From NCBI GenBank assembly GCA_022414725.1, contig CM039467.1:6362931-6426930 (forward strand): a DNA stretch of 64,000 bases, read 5' to 3'. Origin of the DNA: Microglena sp. YARC (lineage: Eukaryota > Chlorophyta > Chlorophyceae > Chlamydomonadales > Chlamydomonadaceae). Under the pieces are notes generated by a model. The model did not search any database, was not told the origin of the DNA, and was given only the letters and a program-made list of their open reading frames with translations. Below are positions 12,233 to 22,726 of this stretch, piece by piece. A program made the position numbers and the translations under genes. Position 1 is the first letter of the stretch. The number at the start of each line of letters is the position of its first letter.

Positions 12233-14016
12233 TCTGGGTGTAAAAGAGTGCCGCAGGGGTGTAGAGGAAGGTGCCGAAGACCCCCCCAATGTGCAGTGTT
12301 TACGTGCTTGATAATTGTTAAAATACCCTTGAGATAGTCTATAATTATCTTGATCCTTTGAGGTCGGGCAATGCCCTTCAGCCTAATTGGCTACCCCCTA
12401 GACTTTAACATACATTTGAATAGGCAGAACAAAACACGGTGAGCTGTGCAACGTGTTGAGCGTAACTAAGATGAGTGGTTCCTGAGATGCTCACGTTGAA
12501 CAAGACCTTTTCCAAGACGTCTGCTGCCCATGGTGTATTGGATCAGATAGCAGACGACTGTAACATAGATACACACCTGTTTCTTTGCCCTCCCCGCGCT
12601 CCCCTTGGCCGCCGGTACATCCTTCTGTACTTCTGTGCTGTGTACGGTGCGCTGATGCGGCAAGCTAGTGTGGCAAGCTAAATTCAGTTTGGAGATCTGG
12701 AGTGGCTGTCAAATAATCATGCAACGAGGCACCAGATTGGAGTGTAACTCGATGGATCTGGTTTTGTGTGTTGATGTTGTAGCGAGTTCATAGGGATGAA
12801 TTCGATAATTCTAGCCTCGCAGGCAGCCTGGCATGGATGGAGGATCTACGTCTCTCGGGTATCGGAAGACAGCTGTCGCATGGCGTAGCTCGTACAGACG
12901 AAGGAATGCAATCGAGAGGAGATGACGGAAAGGGGTCAACGGGTGGCGTGGCCTCGGAATCCTTCGTGCTCGTACCTGATCTGGCACCGTCATGGGAATT
13001 CAAGTACCGGATTCGGACACCGGGGCAGGAAGTATGGTTACACTTAGGAGCCCCTGGGATACAGGCTCCCCTCGAGCCTCGAGCTACACGCAAAGCGAAC
13101 GGGCAGGTATTTACACACACACCCTCGCACACACCTCCTCATACCTGTCGTACAATCAAAGGCCACCAAGGTGACATAATCAATACAATTCCATGCACGG
13201 CCAAATTTGCAGTAGGACCCAGGTAGGACCCCGGACAAGTATGGACACGGCCAGGGTGTGTTTATACAGTCCAGCCGGTTAAGGTGTACCCAAATAGGCT
13301 TAATTGACTTGCCCAACCTCAACATTAGGAAGGGCTGTTCCGTACGCGCAGCATTAAATTGCAAGATTAAAAGTCGGCAAAAACCGTTTTTGTCGAAAAG
13401 TGTGTCTCAAATTGCATGGCATGGATAACTTGGCCAAAGTACTTTTGTAAACTTAAAAAAAGTGACTCAAGTTTACACCTGTAAAACATTTGGCAAAGGG
13501 TCAATTCGCTTGTTACATGTTGAAAATAACCAGCCAGTTCATGCAGTAAATAAAGAGAGATGAAGTTGGAGCTGTTTATAATTTTTGACACATTTTACAC
13601 ACGAGGCAGCAGGAGGATACATTTTACACACGAGGCAGCAGGAGGATACATTTTACAGATCAATATGTTTCCTTGTCGTATTGCTCGCGAGGTTAGAGGG
13701 ATAGAGAGCCCCCCGCCCTTAAATATAAATTAGAGGCAAGACCTCGGGCATGACTTGAAATTATATAAGGATTCTGGGTATTCACACTACGGCGCATCCT
13801 CAGAATTACCAAAATTGAAATTGAAATTGTTACATCCAAGAAATATAAATACACTAGGGACGTGAGATTAAGGACACCACAGCGTACGCAGAAGCTAGCT
13901 GTAGTCACCATAGATAAACACAAAAAATATCCAGTACTAGTTGTGATCCCACCCGTAACTGACTGAGAGTCATTTCAGTCAGTCACGTGGGTGGCACTAG
14001 CTGGACCAAAAAAATG
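12233..14016. other. No gene seen; dispersed-repeat fragments and LINE 3' flank
   Basis: I find no convincing coding sequence. Two fragments of a dispersed repeat with the core gggcaagtcccttaggctta occur at about 12363-12420 (plus) and 13262-13340 (minus). A 32-bp sequence starting acattttacacacgaggcag is duplicated at about 13589-13650. From about 13690 to 14016 the sequence probably belongs to the 3' untranslated region of the minus-strand LINE. Confidence 0.5.
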
Positions 14017-14720
14017 TTAATCTCCGGCGGGGTGGTGTTCCATGAATCTACGACATTGTAAAATAGTCTGAAAGCTGTCAACAGAGTGGTGGTGCAGCTG
14101 GTCTGCTAATGTAAGAATTTCTAAATTGGTAAGACCAAGGGTGGTCATGGAGGTCACAAAGGTTCTGGGGATGGTGCCAGTGGTACCAATGGTAACAACT
14201 AGTAGTGAACAAGGTAGCCAGCTAGTCTTAGGCCGGCCACCAACTGGGTGTGTTGGTATGTTTTATCCTCTGCCTTAGTGGCATGGTTGGTGTCAGAGCA
14301 GTATCCCAGCTTCTAGAATCCAGATTTCCTTGTCAGCAGCAATGGTGGGTGAGTCCACCTCGGGCAGGATGGCGAGAATCTGGCCTCAGTTTGGGCCAGA
14401 TCTCTGCTGAGATGGAGGGAGGCGTAACCAGTCAGGCAGTGTTTTGCCAAGGACTCCGCGGGGGAGGTCCTCCAGCCTACCTTGCGTCCATGATAACGCG
14501 GCGGGAATCCAAGGGCGCCTTTGCTGATGGCCTTGTGCAGTAAGTGGACAGCTGCGTCATGACGCTTGATGTAACATGCCCTTGAAAGGTGGCGTGTGTG
14601 CAGCCAGCAAGAATGTGGCCAGCTCCGTCCTCGTGGGTGGTACAAATAGGGCATGTGGGGGAGTTGGTGGCAGGGTTGGGGTTGTTAGCATAGGGGCATC
14701 TTCCAGCAATAGGCAAGCTT
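14017..14720 (-). pseudogene. C-terminal CCHC motif and restriction-like endonuclease (RLE)
   Basis: The minus strand encodes CPICTTHEDGAGHILAGC, a C-x2-C-x8-H-x4-C motif of the kind that precedes the RLE of R2-like and Dualen elements. It is followed by TRHDAAVHLLHKAISKGA (the RH motif), LRPD and then EIWILEAG with GYCSDTNHATKAEDK, which together form the expected RPD...E/D nuclease core. The last block, TIPRTFVTSMTTLGLTNLE, ends at the stop at 14017-14019. Frames switch at about 14380 and 14310. Finding an RLE at the end of an element that also carries an APE is what identifies the clade. Confidence 0.7.
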
Positions 14721-15199
14721 CTTGTTCCACAGTCGGCCCCATCTGGCCTTGAGGATGCAGAACTTAGTTTTGTGGGTGATGTGAGAGGATGTCCAGAATT
14801 TATTGCTGGAGTGGGGTAGATGCAAGGGGGTGTTAATCAGCCCAGGTGGTGGCATATATGCCTTTGAGGGGATGTTGTCCGAGGTGGCAGCTAGTGGGAA
14901 GGTTAAAGACTGATCCCCGTTTGGTGAGGTTAGGTGCTAAGGCTCGTGGGGGAGTTGTGCCAAGAGGTGTGCAGGGGGGTTGGACAGTGGGCCAATAGGT
15001 GTTGTGGCGGGGGTTTGTTCTCCAGAGGTGTCCGGTGTATCGTACAGATGCTGGGTTGGTGGCTGCATTGCGTGCCTAGTGCATCTGCTCTAATCATTGC
15101 CCAATATGCCAGTGTGTGAGCGTACTTTGCAGAGGGTAGTGTGTGATCCTGCCAGAATGCGTTTGGAACAAGGTGAGTGCGGGATAGAATGCAGGAGTT

Positions 15200-15520
15200 C
15201 AGAGTGAAGAGAAACGTGTAGAGGTAGTAGGATCTTGAATCATTTTGTTAATGAGTTGGAGTGGAGCAGAGGCTGTCAGTGTGCAGGGTGAGGTCAGTAT
15301 TATAGTCAATGCGTGCTATGGCTTGATGTGGATGGCCACTTAAGCTTCAGCCCGGTGTTAGTTCTGGTGGCGCCTTGGCCTCCTGGGTTAATGGAATAGC
15401 TCATACCAGCCACAGGTATGTAGAACCCCTGCACCTATTTTGCTGGGGGTGCCAGGGGCTTCCCTTGATCAGGCTGCCATCAGTATAGACCTGCAGACCT
15501 AGGGTTAGGTAATGGCTGGG
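15200..15520 (-). pseudogene. RNase H domain of the Dualen-like LINE
   Basis: On the minus strand the first catalytic Asp sits in LQVYTDGSLIKG (about 15480-15510). It is followed in another frame by GFYIPVAGMSYSINPGGQGA and then by DLTLHTDSLCS, the expected TDS motif. The spacing fits LINE-type RNase H. The usual NRAEL motif is altered to a TNTGLKL-like sequence, and one frameshift separates the two halves, so the domain is not functional in this copy. Coding-like fragments at 15604-16523 link it to the RT region. Confidence 0.7.
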
Positions 15521-16531
15521 TAGTGGGCAGGGGTAGATAACTGTGGGGAGCAGAGGGGGGCAGTGGTGGGTGGTAGGCCTGCCAGGGCAGGGTAGTGAGG
15601 GATTTAAGAGTCCTGGGTAGGTGATTTGTGTATCTGAAGAGGTAAGGGTAGGATGTGCAGGGAGGTTATGTGGGTTCCCAGTAGGGTGAGATGCTGAGCA
15701 TGTTGCTGTGACCAGATGTCTTTGAACCCCTGGAGACGGTTTAGGTATTCAGGTTGGCTGCTTGGGTTGCTGATGATGAGAATGTGGAGCTTGTGGGAGA
15801 GGTAGGGTTGGGATGTTTGCCCCCTAGCCAGGTTCAGAGTGCTGTAGATTTCAGAGAAAGGTCTGGAGTCCACGTGATGGATCCAGGGGTGGTGCAATAG
15901 TTTCTTGTAGGGGGCATTATAGTTGTCTGGGATGAGTAAGACAGTGCATGTTGGGATGTGTTTGTGCTTCTGCGTGGTCAGCACTGGCTAGAGCCCACCT
16001 GAGTGCCTTGTGTGCATCGGTGACGGAGGTAGGGATGTCCACCAGTGATCCCCCTGTCCAGATGCTGTGGAAGAGATCCCCGTTGGCTCCAAAGAGCTGG
16101 TCAGCTGGGTTCATGAGGAAAATTCTTCATAGGCAGAATCTAGGTTGAGTGGGGTAGCAGTGCGGTGATGGGTGATGTTGAGGTGTAGGTTAGCTTGGTG
16201 CAGGGCTGGGGGAAGAGTGTAGGTGGAGGCAGGGTGTCCTTGTGTCTGGTGTATAGGGCTGCAAGGTCAGGTAGGAATCCTCCTTGTGTGAGTTGGTTTC
16301 GAAGTTGAAGGGCGTGTAGTTTTTTATTGTATTCATAGTGTGTGTGGAGGGAGGTGAGAAGGGTGTTTGGTACTATGACCCACACATTTCCCGGTGGGGT
16401 TATAGAGGAAATGTAGTGTCTGCATGCGTGGTGGGTTTGATGGCCCTTCTGAGCCAGTGAGGATGCCAGTTTGGGCTGTGTGTTTGAGTGGTGATTGGAT
16501 GTCCCAGGTAGGGTTTCGGTCATGAGTGTCT

Positions 16532-16985
16532 ATGTTACATTACATTACATTACATTACATTACATTACATTACATTACATGTTAAAGTCTACTTGACACC
16601 GCGAGGGTGTATGAGACTCTGTGCTTTAAACAAAAAGAAAAAGCACCCACAAAGCCAAAAAACCCCAATTACATCAGGGGTGTGTCGAGGACAAACAAAC
16701 CAAACTCCCAACCACCGTTTTGGTGGCGTAGGTATTACCCCTTAGAGCAGGACCCAGATCTCACCACTTACAGTGGCGGGAGGTAAGAAAGCTAACAAAT
16801 GAGAAGTCTCAAGAAGAAAAAAAAGGGATAATAAATTACGGTGCCACTAAGCAGTCCAGGGCTTCCTGTCTTGCTCTTCTACAAGTAGAAAGATAGTCGG
16901 CTAGGTTGCTCCAAAAAGACTTAGTGCCATTTCCATTCATAAAGGTTCTGAATGTGGAATCGCAGAATTCCACATTCCATACGGT
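16532..16985 (-). mobile_element. 5'-truncated LINE tail inserted in the Dualen-like element
   Basis: The insert interrupts the coding-like sequence of the larger LINE. On the minus strand it begins near 16985 and contains the end of an ORF (TFMNGNGTKSFWSNLADYLS, then CRRARQEALDCLVAP) with its stop at 16836-16838. A 3' UTR follows, and it ends in a (TGTAA)n tail at about 16533-16580. It is flanked by an 11-bp direct repeat with one mismatch (acatagagact / acatagacact on the minus strand). A simple-repeat tail plus target duplication is the signature of target-primed reverse transcription. The family is a different LINE from the host element. Confidence 0.7.
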
Positions 16986-18299
16986 TAAGTCTCTATGTGA
17001 AGAAGTTTGTGGACAAGGGCATGGTTATCAGCGTTGAAGCCAGGTGTAGTGGCCCATTGTCCTTGTTGCTGGGAGTTAGTAAGGTGGGAGTCTCTTCTGG
17101 GGTTAAGATGGGTTGTTGGTGGTGGGTGTGTCTTTGAAGGCGTGCCTGGAGAAGGGTGTCATAGGTGGATTGGCCCAGCATAGTGATGAGGTGGGTGGTG
17201 TGGTATGGTTGTGGGTTTCCAGTGGACCTCAGAGGTGGTGGGAGTAATTGGGTTACTGTGAAAGGATAGTGTAACCAATTTTGGGTGTATTGACTGATAA
17301 TGGTCGTTGTGGCATGGTGAATGGGGGCCCCATTGGAGGTGGGCAGTGGTGGTTGATGCTGGTGTCCCCTAGTGTCCATGCGTCCGTTTGCTGCGCCAGC
17401 TGGTGATGCTGAGGGGTTTTGTACTGGTTACCATAGGTGAGGTGAAGGAGACGGGTTAAGGGGGGATGGGGATCCAGGGGTAGGGTGGAGCATTGCTGCC
17501 TTGAGAAGTTATCAGGGTTGGAGACCTTAGTGATGTTGTAGTGCTTAAAGAAGGGCTTGGCTGGGCCGCGGATGATGGCCTTGCAGAGGTGAAGGGCGGG
17601 ATGCCCAGGTTGTCGCGGCTTCATTTGTTGCCCCATGCTTTAACCGTAGTGGTCGACGTTTGGCGTTCCATTCGGCTGTGGAGTTTGCAGGTGGTCCACG
17701 CCCACCATTGTTTCCCCCGCTGAGGTCTCGGAGAGGGTCTGCTGTGTAGTCCGCTTCCTTGACAGGAGGTTGCGCTCGGCTGGTGGGGTAGCGCTGAGTT
17801 TTGGGGTGGAGGCCGGGCGGGCGACAAACATGTTCTTGCGCATCGGCTGACGGCTTGGGTTGGGATGGTGTATGACGAGGTAAGTTGTCGCTGCGGTAAT
17901 GGAAGAGGGTTGGCATGGCTGAAGGAGGGGAAGCAGGTCGGGGCTGTTGCCAGTGAGGTGTGCTGTAAGGAGGTTGAGGGAGCGCCGATGGTGCTTTGTG
18001 ACTTTGCCCTGTGTGATAAGAGGGAGATCCGTGGGTAGTGATAAAGGTGAGTGCCTGCTGGAGTAACCAGGTCGTGGTATGTATAGATCCTAGGTTCGTG
18101 GAAGGGAGTCACAAGGGAGACAGGGAATGCGAGCCAGGTTGAGGGAGTACTGATTGGGATGTTGAAGCTTATCCAGGAGTTCTGTGTCATTCCAGGTAAA
18201 CTTTGGATGTTTGAATGGTCTAGGAGATTGAAGTTGCCGGGCAAGAGATGAGTATTGGAGGAGTTTGGGAAGAGAGAGAGGTTGGAGTGAAGAGTGTGG

Positions 18300-19900
18300 A
18301 AAGTTTTTGAAGGTTTTAGTGAGGAGAGATTTGGTTAGTATGCCCAGGCGTCCAGTGTCATTCATGGCGTGGGTGAGGGCAGAGGCAAGTAATTTTGTGT
18401 GTATTCAGTGAGGAGAGAGGGGATCCCTAGGCCTGCCTCTGTTTTGGGCAGTGTGTAGTGCCCTAAGTGGGGAAGGGACATGGGAAGGCTGCTGCACAGT
18501 TTGACTGTCTTAAGTACTGCTTTATCTATAATGTGGATGTCTGTGAGAGAGAAGGGGGCTACGATCATAGGGTATTTGATGGCTGCTCTGATGCATTGTG
18601 TGATTATGCGTATGCATTGTTCAGGGGTTGCCCTGCTTTTAGCTTTGTTGAGTATATGTCAGGCCCTTGGTGTGGATAAATGTCAAGGGTGGCAATGCAG
18701 TTGGGACCTTTTCCAGTTGAGGGTGAGAGAGATGTGGACTCCTAAGTATTTGTAGGCTATATCTGGTGGTTGATAAGTGGCATATGTGTCTCCAAGGGCT
18801 ATTTTGTCCTGGAGTCTTTGTTTGAGGATATCAGTGTGGGTGGGGTTTGAGGGTGTGTCTTGTGAAGGATGCCACTGACCACACTTTGGTAGCATTGAGA
18901 GGATGCAGACCAGGTGCTGAACAGTTGGACTTTACCACATTGGATGCGGAGGTCCTCGACCGTTCCAGTGAGGACTGCGGTGTCATCCGCGTACCCCAGG
19001 CTGCTGTGAGGTGCTCGTCAGCCTCCGCGGTGGGAAAGGGAGGCAGCCGCGGTATCCCCTACCTCCTGAGCATAGCCATCGGTGGAGGGGTTCAATAAAG
19101 ATGATGAAGAGGAGAGGGGAGAGTGTGTCCCCTTGGATGGATCCCCTGGTGATGGGGATGGGTTGACCAGGTGTGTTGTTAAGGAGGATGTGAGTGTTGG
19201 AGTTGGTATAGATCCCTTTGACTGTGTCTATGGTGTCGTGGGTGAATCCAAGGTTGTGCATAATGCAAAGAAGTTTTTTGGTGATCTATCATGTTGAAGG
19301 CAGAGCTAAAGTCAAAGTAAGCTGCGTACAAGTCTTGTTGGAAGAGGGAGGCATCCTCTATGTTGTGAAGGAGGTTGAGGAGCTGCCTATAGGTGCTCTT
19401 GTCTTTTCTAAATCCCTCTTGGCAGGTGCTGAGAATATGATTGGTTTCTGAGTAGGTGGAAATTGTGTTGGTGATGAGAGAGGTCCAGAGTTTTAGCCAC
19501 AAGAATTGTTAAGTCCTATGGGTCTATAGTTCTGGGGAAGGTACGGGTCAGATTTTTTGTAAAGCATAACTGTGTGAAGAAGTTTTTCCAGCAGTCTGGG
19601 GTTTCTCCAGGATCCAGGAGAATTTGCATAAGTTTGTGAATGACAGTGTGCATTTCGGTGGGGAGACACATCAGTAATTCATTGGGTATCCCATCTGGTC
19701 CTGTGGCTTTATTTGTGGCCAGTTTTCTGATGCAGTCGGTGTAGGCAGTGGGGATGAGAGGTAGGTGTAGGGTGAGGCAGTATGCTGAATAGAGGTGGCG
19801 GGGGTTCGAGTTGAAATTTGTCAGTGTGTGTTTCCCAGGGGGGATGGGTAGAGTAGGCAGTGTAGTTGCCATTGGGTGGGGGCACAGGGGGAGACATGAG
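18300..19900 (-). pseudogene. Reverse transcriptase of the Dualen-like LINE
   Basis: Conserved non-LTR RT blocks appear in sequence on the minus strand. They are NKATGPDGIPNELL (about 19680-19720), AAYFDFSSAFNMIDH with the first catalytic Asp, RGSIQGDTLSPLLFIIFIEP, YADDTAVLTGTV with the catalytic YADD at 18982-18993, and the thumb-region motif TEAGLGIPSL near 18420. The blocks lie in different frames, so there are several indels. A linker region (19971-20462) joins RT to the APE. Downstream, 16993-18250 continues in coding-like but broken frames between RT and RNase H that I cannot assign. Confidence 0.85.
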
Positions 19901-20699
19901 TTTGCCCATGTGTTTGGTCAAAAGGTCAAGGAGATCTTTAGTTTTAGTATGAAGGGTTCCAGTTTGCTGGTTAAGAAGGACAGTGGGAGAGTGGGGGCTG
20001 GCCGTCTGGTTTGAAGATGTGTCTATGCGTAACCCGCGCCTGTGTATTAAAGGCGATGGCGAAACTTCTTGATGGCCTTGGTGCTTCTTTCCTCCTTTTG
20101 CAGGGCTTGGATAGTGCGTATCTCCTGGATAGTGTGTTGTATGTCATCAGTGAGTGATTGACGGTATTGGGGTAAGAAGGGGTTTGTGGAGGAGAAGGAG
20201 TTGGACTTGCGTTGTAGTTTGTAGAGGGCAGTCTGGAGGAAAGGATGGGGGGAAGAGCGCAGGTTATCATATCCAGATTGGTCCATGGAGTAGGATTGGG
20301 TGCGGAGAGTTTTTTAATGTGTTTCACGTGTTGGTTAAGTTGTTGGTAGGATTTAGCTGTCTTTCTGGGGAGGAAGATGCCAGAGATGGTTTGTTTAGTG
20401 GGGCAAGTCTCTATCATTATACTGAGGGCTTGATGCAGGGTGGTCATAAGGTGGTCGGCCATACTGTTGAGGTCTTCTGGTAAGTGTAGTCATCAGTTCC
20501 TGCCTGATGGATTGAATGTGAGAGGCAGTCCTGTCTTCCCCAAGAAGGTCCTGAGCAGTTTGCCAGGCGGATTCTATGTTAGTGTGGGAGCTCAGGAATT
20601 GGTGGAGGTATTGAGTAGTGATGGCTTGCCTAGTTTTCTCTTTGTCTGATTGTTTAAGAGGGAGAAGGAGCTGAGGGGAGGTGTAGGTGTTGGTTGGAG

Positions 20700-21480
20700 G
20701 TATGGCAGGAGGGGGGAGGAGAGTGGAGGTGAGGCGTTGCTCAAGTGCATGGTGGTCTAGGGTGTCCCCCATTTGGTGGGTGCTTTCAGTGGTGTGGGTG
20801 CCCGGAGGTGAGTTGATGAGCAGGATATCATCAATACGACTGCTTGTAGGGGGTGTTGTTGCTGCAAGAAAAGTATGTGTGAGGTCTGGGTTGTGTTTGT
20901 GGAGTGATACAGAGTTGAGAAATGTGTTGCTGGTGAGAAATGTCATCTGGATATTTGGTTAGACTGCTTCTGTCAGTGGTGTGGCACGTGGCATTCCAGT
21001 CCCCAGCTAGGATGTAGTGGTGGGTAGGATTTTTCTCAGTAATGTGGTGGATGTAGGAGTAGATGTTCTCTCTTTTGGGGGCATTGTTACAGGGCATGTA
21101 GACGCCCAGGACATGGGTTATGTTGTTTTATGGTTTGGTGAGTAATGTGTCCAGAGAGTTCGACTGGAGTTTCATGATTGACTGGGTGAGCAGTGACTGT
21201 TTTCCTGATTAGGGTAATGACCCCTGCTGAGGGGGTGACTATTTTGTCAGGGCTGGTAGCTTGGAGAGTAGTTTTTGCTGTTGTGGTGGAAGTGAATAAT
21301 CATGCATGTCTGATTTAATCATGTTTAGAATGGATTTTCTGTGTGAGAGTAGTTTGGTTTCAGTGAGAATTATTATATCATTATCCTGGATCTAATGTGA
21401 TCATAGATGACTTCCCAGGAGGATCCAATTCCCCTGCAGTTGATAGTGGTGATGTTAGTGTCATTAAGAATGTGTTCCTG
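20700..21480 (-). pseudogene. APE-type (EEP) endonuclease domain of the LINE
   Basis: The minus strand shows the family landmarks in order: ITTINCRGIGSSWEV (start of domain), IIILTETKLLSHRKS (the ET motif), HVLGVYMPCNNAPKR (the VY.P motif), HYILAGDWNATCHTTDR (the GDWN metal-site motif) and SRIDDILLI, then TLDHHALE (the terminal DH motif). These enzymes nick target DNA to prime reverse transcription. At least two frame changes and one stop break it, so no intact enzyme can be made from this copy as given. Confidence 0.8.
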
Positions 21481-21913
21481 CTGTTGGACAGGGTGGTCTG
21501 AGGTTTGTTCAGAGTATTTAGGCTTACTACGGTTTCACCGGTGAGGTGGGCTTGTAGTGCTGATGGACTGCTGCTTCTTGGACGGGGGGGGAGCTCCAGG
21601 GATCCGGGTCTGTCTGAGCTTGTTGTATTCAGGGATGGTAGGTCTGCTGGGGGTGGGGAGCCTTGCTGCCTGTATTGGGGGGGGGAAGGTCACTTCGTGA
21701 CCGTTTTTTAGTGGTGGTAGTTTTCTTGGATTTTTTTAGATTTTTTGGTAGGGTTTCTTACGTTTTTGCGTGGGATTCATCCTCAGATACTAGATAGATA
21801 ATGTCATCATCTTCGTCTGTGGGTGTTTCAGTGTTATTTTGAGTGGTAGGGATTGTTTGATCTGGTGGTGAAGGTGGTGGATTGGTGTAGGTGTTGATCT
21901 GTTTGAGAGTCTT

Positions 21914-22726
21914 CTAGGATGGTACCATTGGTATTAGGGTGGGGATTGGTTGGATCAAAATAGAGATCAGTTGAAATGGATGGCCATGGAAGGAGGGTGT
22001 AGCCTGGCTAAGAGTGTAGATGCGCCCTGGAGCTGGTTGCCAGTCTTGGGGGGTTAGGATGGTGGGTCCAGAGATTTCAGAGTCAAGGTTGTACCATTTA
22101 TTGTTGTAGTATTTGATAGTGATTGCATGACCATAGCCATTGGACCAGTAGTGCAGTATGAATTTGGTGCTATTGATGGGAATTCTGCTAAGGATTTGTT
22201 GTTTGGTGCTACCAAGTTGGATGCCTGTTTCATAATTTTCTTCAGTGTTAGGAGATGAGGTGTGTAGTGGTGTGTATGGGTGGTTCCTGTGGCTGACCAG
22301 GTATCCAGTGCCAGTCTGCTTGGTGAAGGTGTAGTAGTCAATAAGGGCATTATTATAGTTTCCAGAGGGGTTGAGAAAATATGATCCCATAACCTTCCAG
22401 TGATTATCAGTGGCTCTAGTGACTTGAGTGTGGAGTTTGTTAGCAAAGTCTAGGACTAGATTGATATCCATGGCTTTGTAGCTTTTTCGTCTGCTTCCTC
22501 TGGGTCTACCTCCTCTGAGTGTGGGGGGTGTAGGAGGAGTGGAGAGGGGGCAGCTGTAGGGGTACTTACTGCTGTGAGCATCCTCCTGAGTATCTGAGCT
22601 GTCTATGGGTAGAGTGAGAGCAGGAGAGATAGGGGAGGGAAGAGTGCAGGCAAGGTTTAATCTGTTACAGGTTGTAATCTCAGCACAGGAGTGGCAGGCT
22701 GTGCCTTTGGTCTGGCAGGGGTTCAC
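21914..22726 (-). pseudogene. Josephin-like cysteine protease domain of the LINE
   Basis: This open frame gives about 270 residues. The N-terminal 30 residues are Cys-rich (CxxC spacing, possibly zinc binding), followed by a Pro/Arg linker. From about residue 86 the sequence resembles the Josephin fold of ataxin-3-type deubiquitinases: a helical part, FLNPSGNY (117-124), a strand with GHAIT containing His200, and WYNLDSEISGP containing Asn213. The order H then N matches the Josephin catalytic pair. The nucleophilic Cys is not obvious; a Q-x5-C at residues 5-11 is only a weak candidate. A cysteine protease is a known part of Dualen elements; the Josephin assignment is mine, by eye. No ATG opens this frame at 22726 (the codon is GTG), so it is probably a segment of a longer polyprotein. 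Confidence 0.6.

Noticed and set aside
12837..13226. A 129-codon plus-strand frame
   Set aside because: Overlapping frames of similar length exist on the other strand, no motif is recognisable, and its end contains simple cacaca sequence.
22724..22726. A translation start for the protease ORF at 22726
   Set aside because: The codon is GTG; in a eukaryotic element a GTG start is unlikely, so I treat it as a segment of a longer frame.
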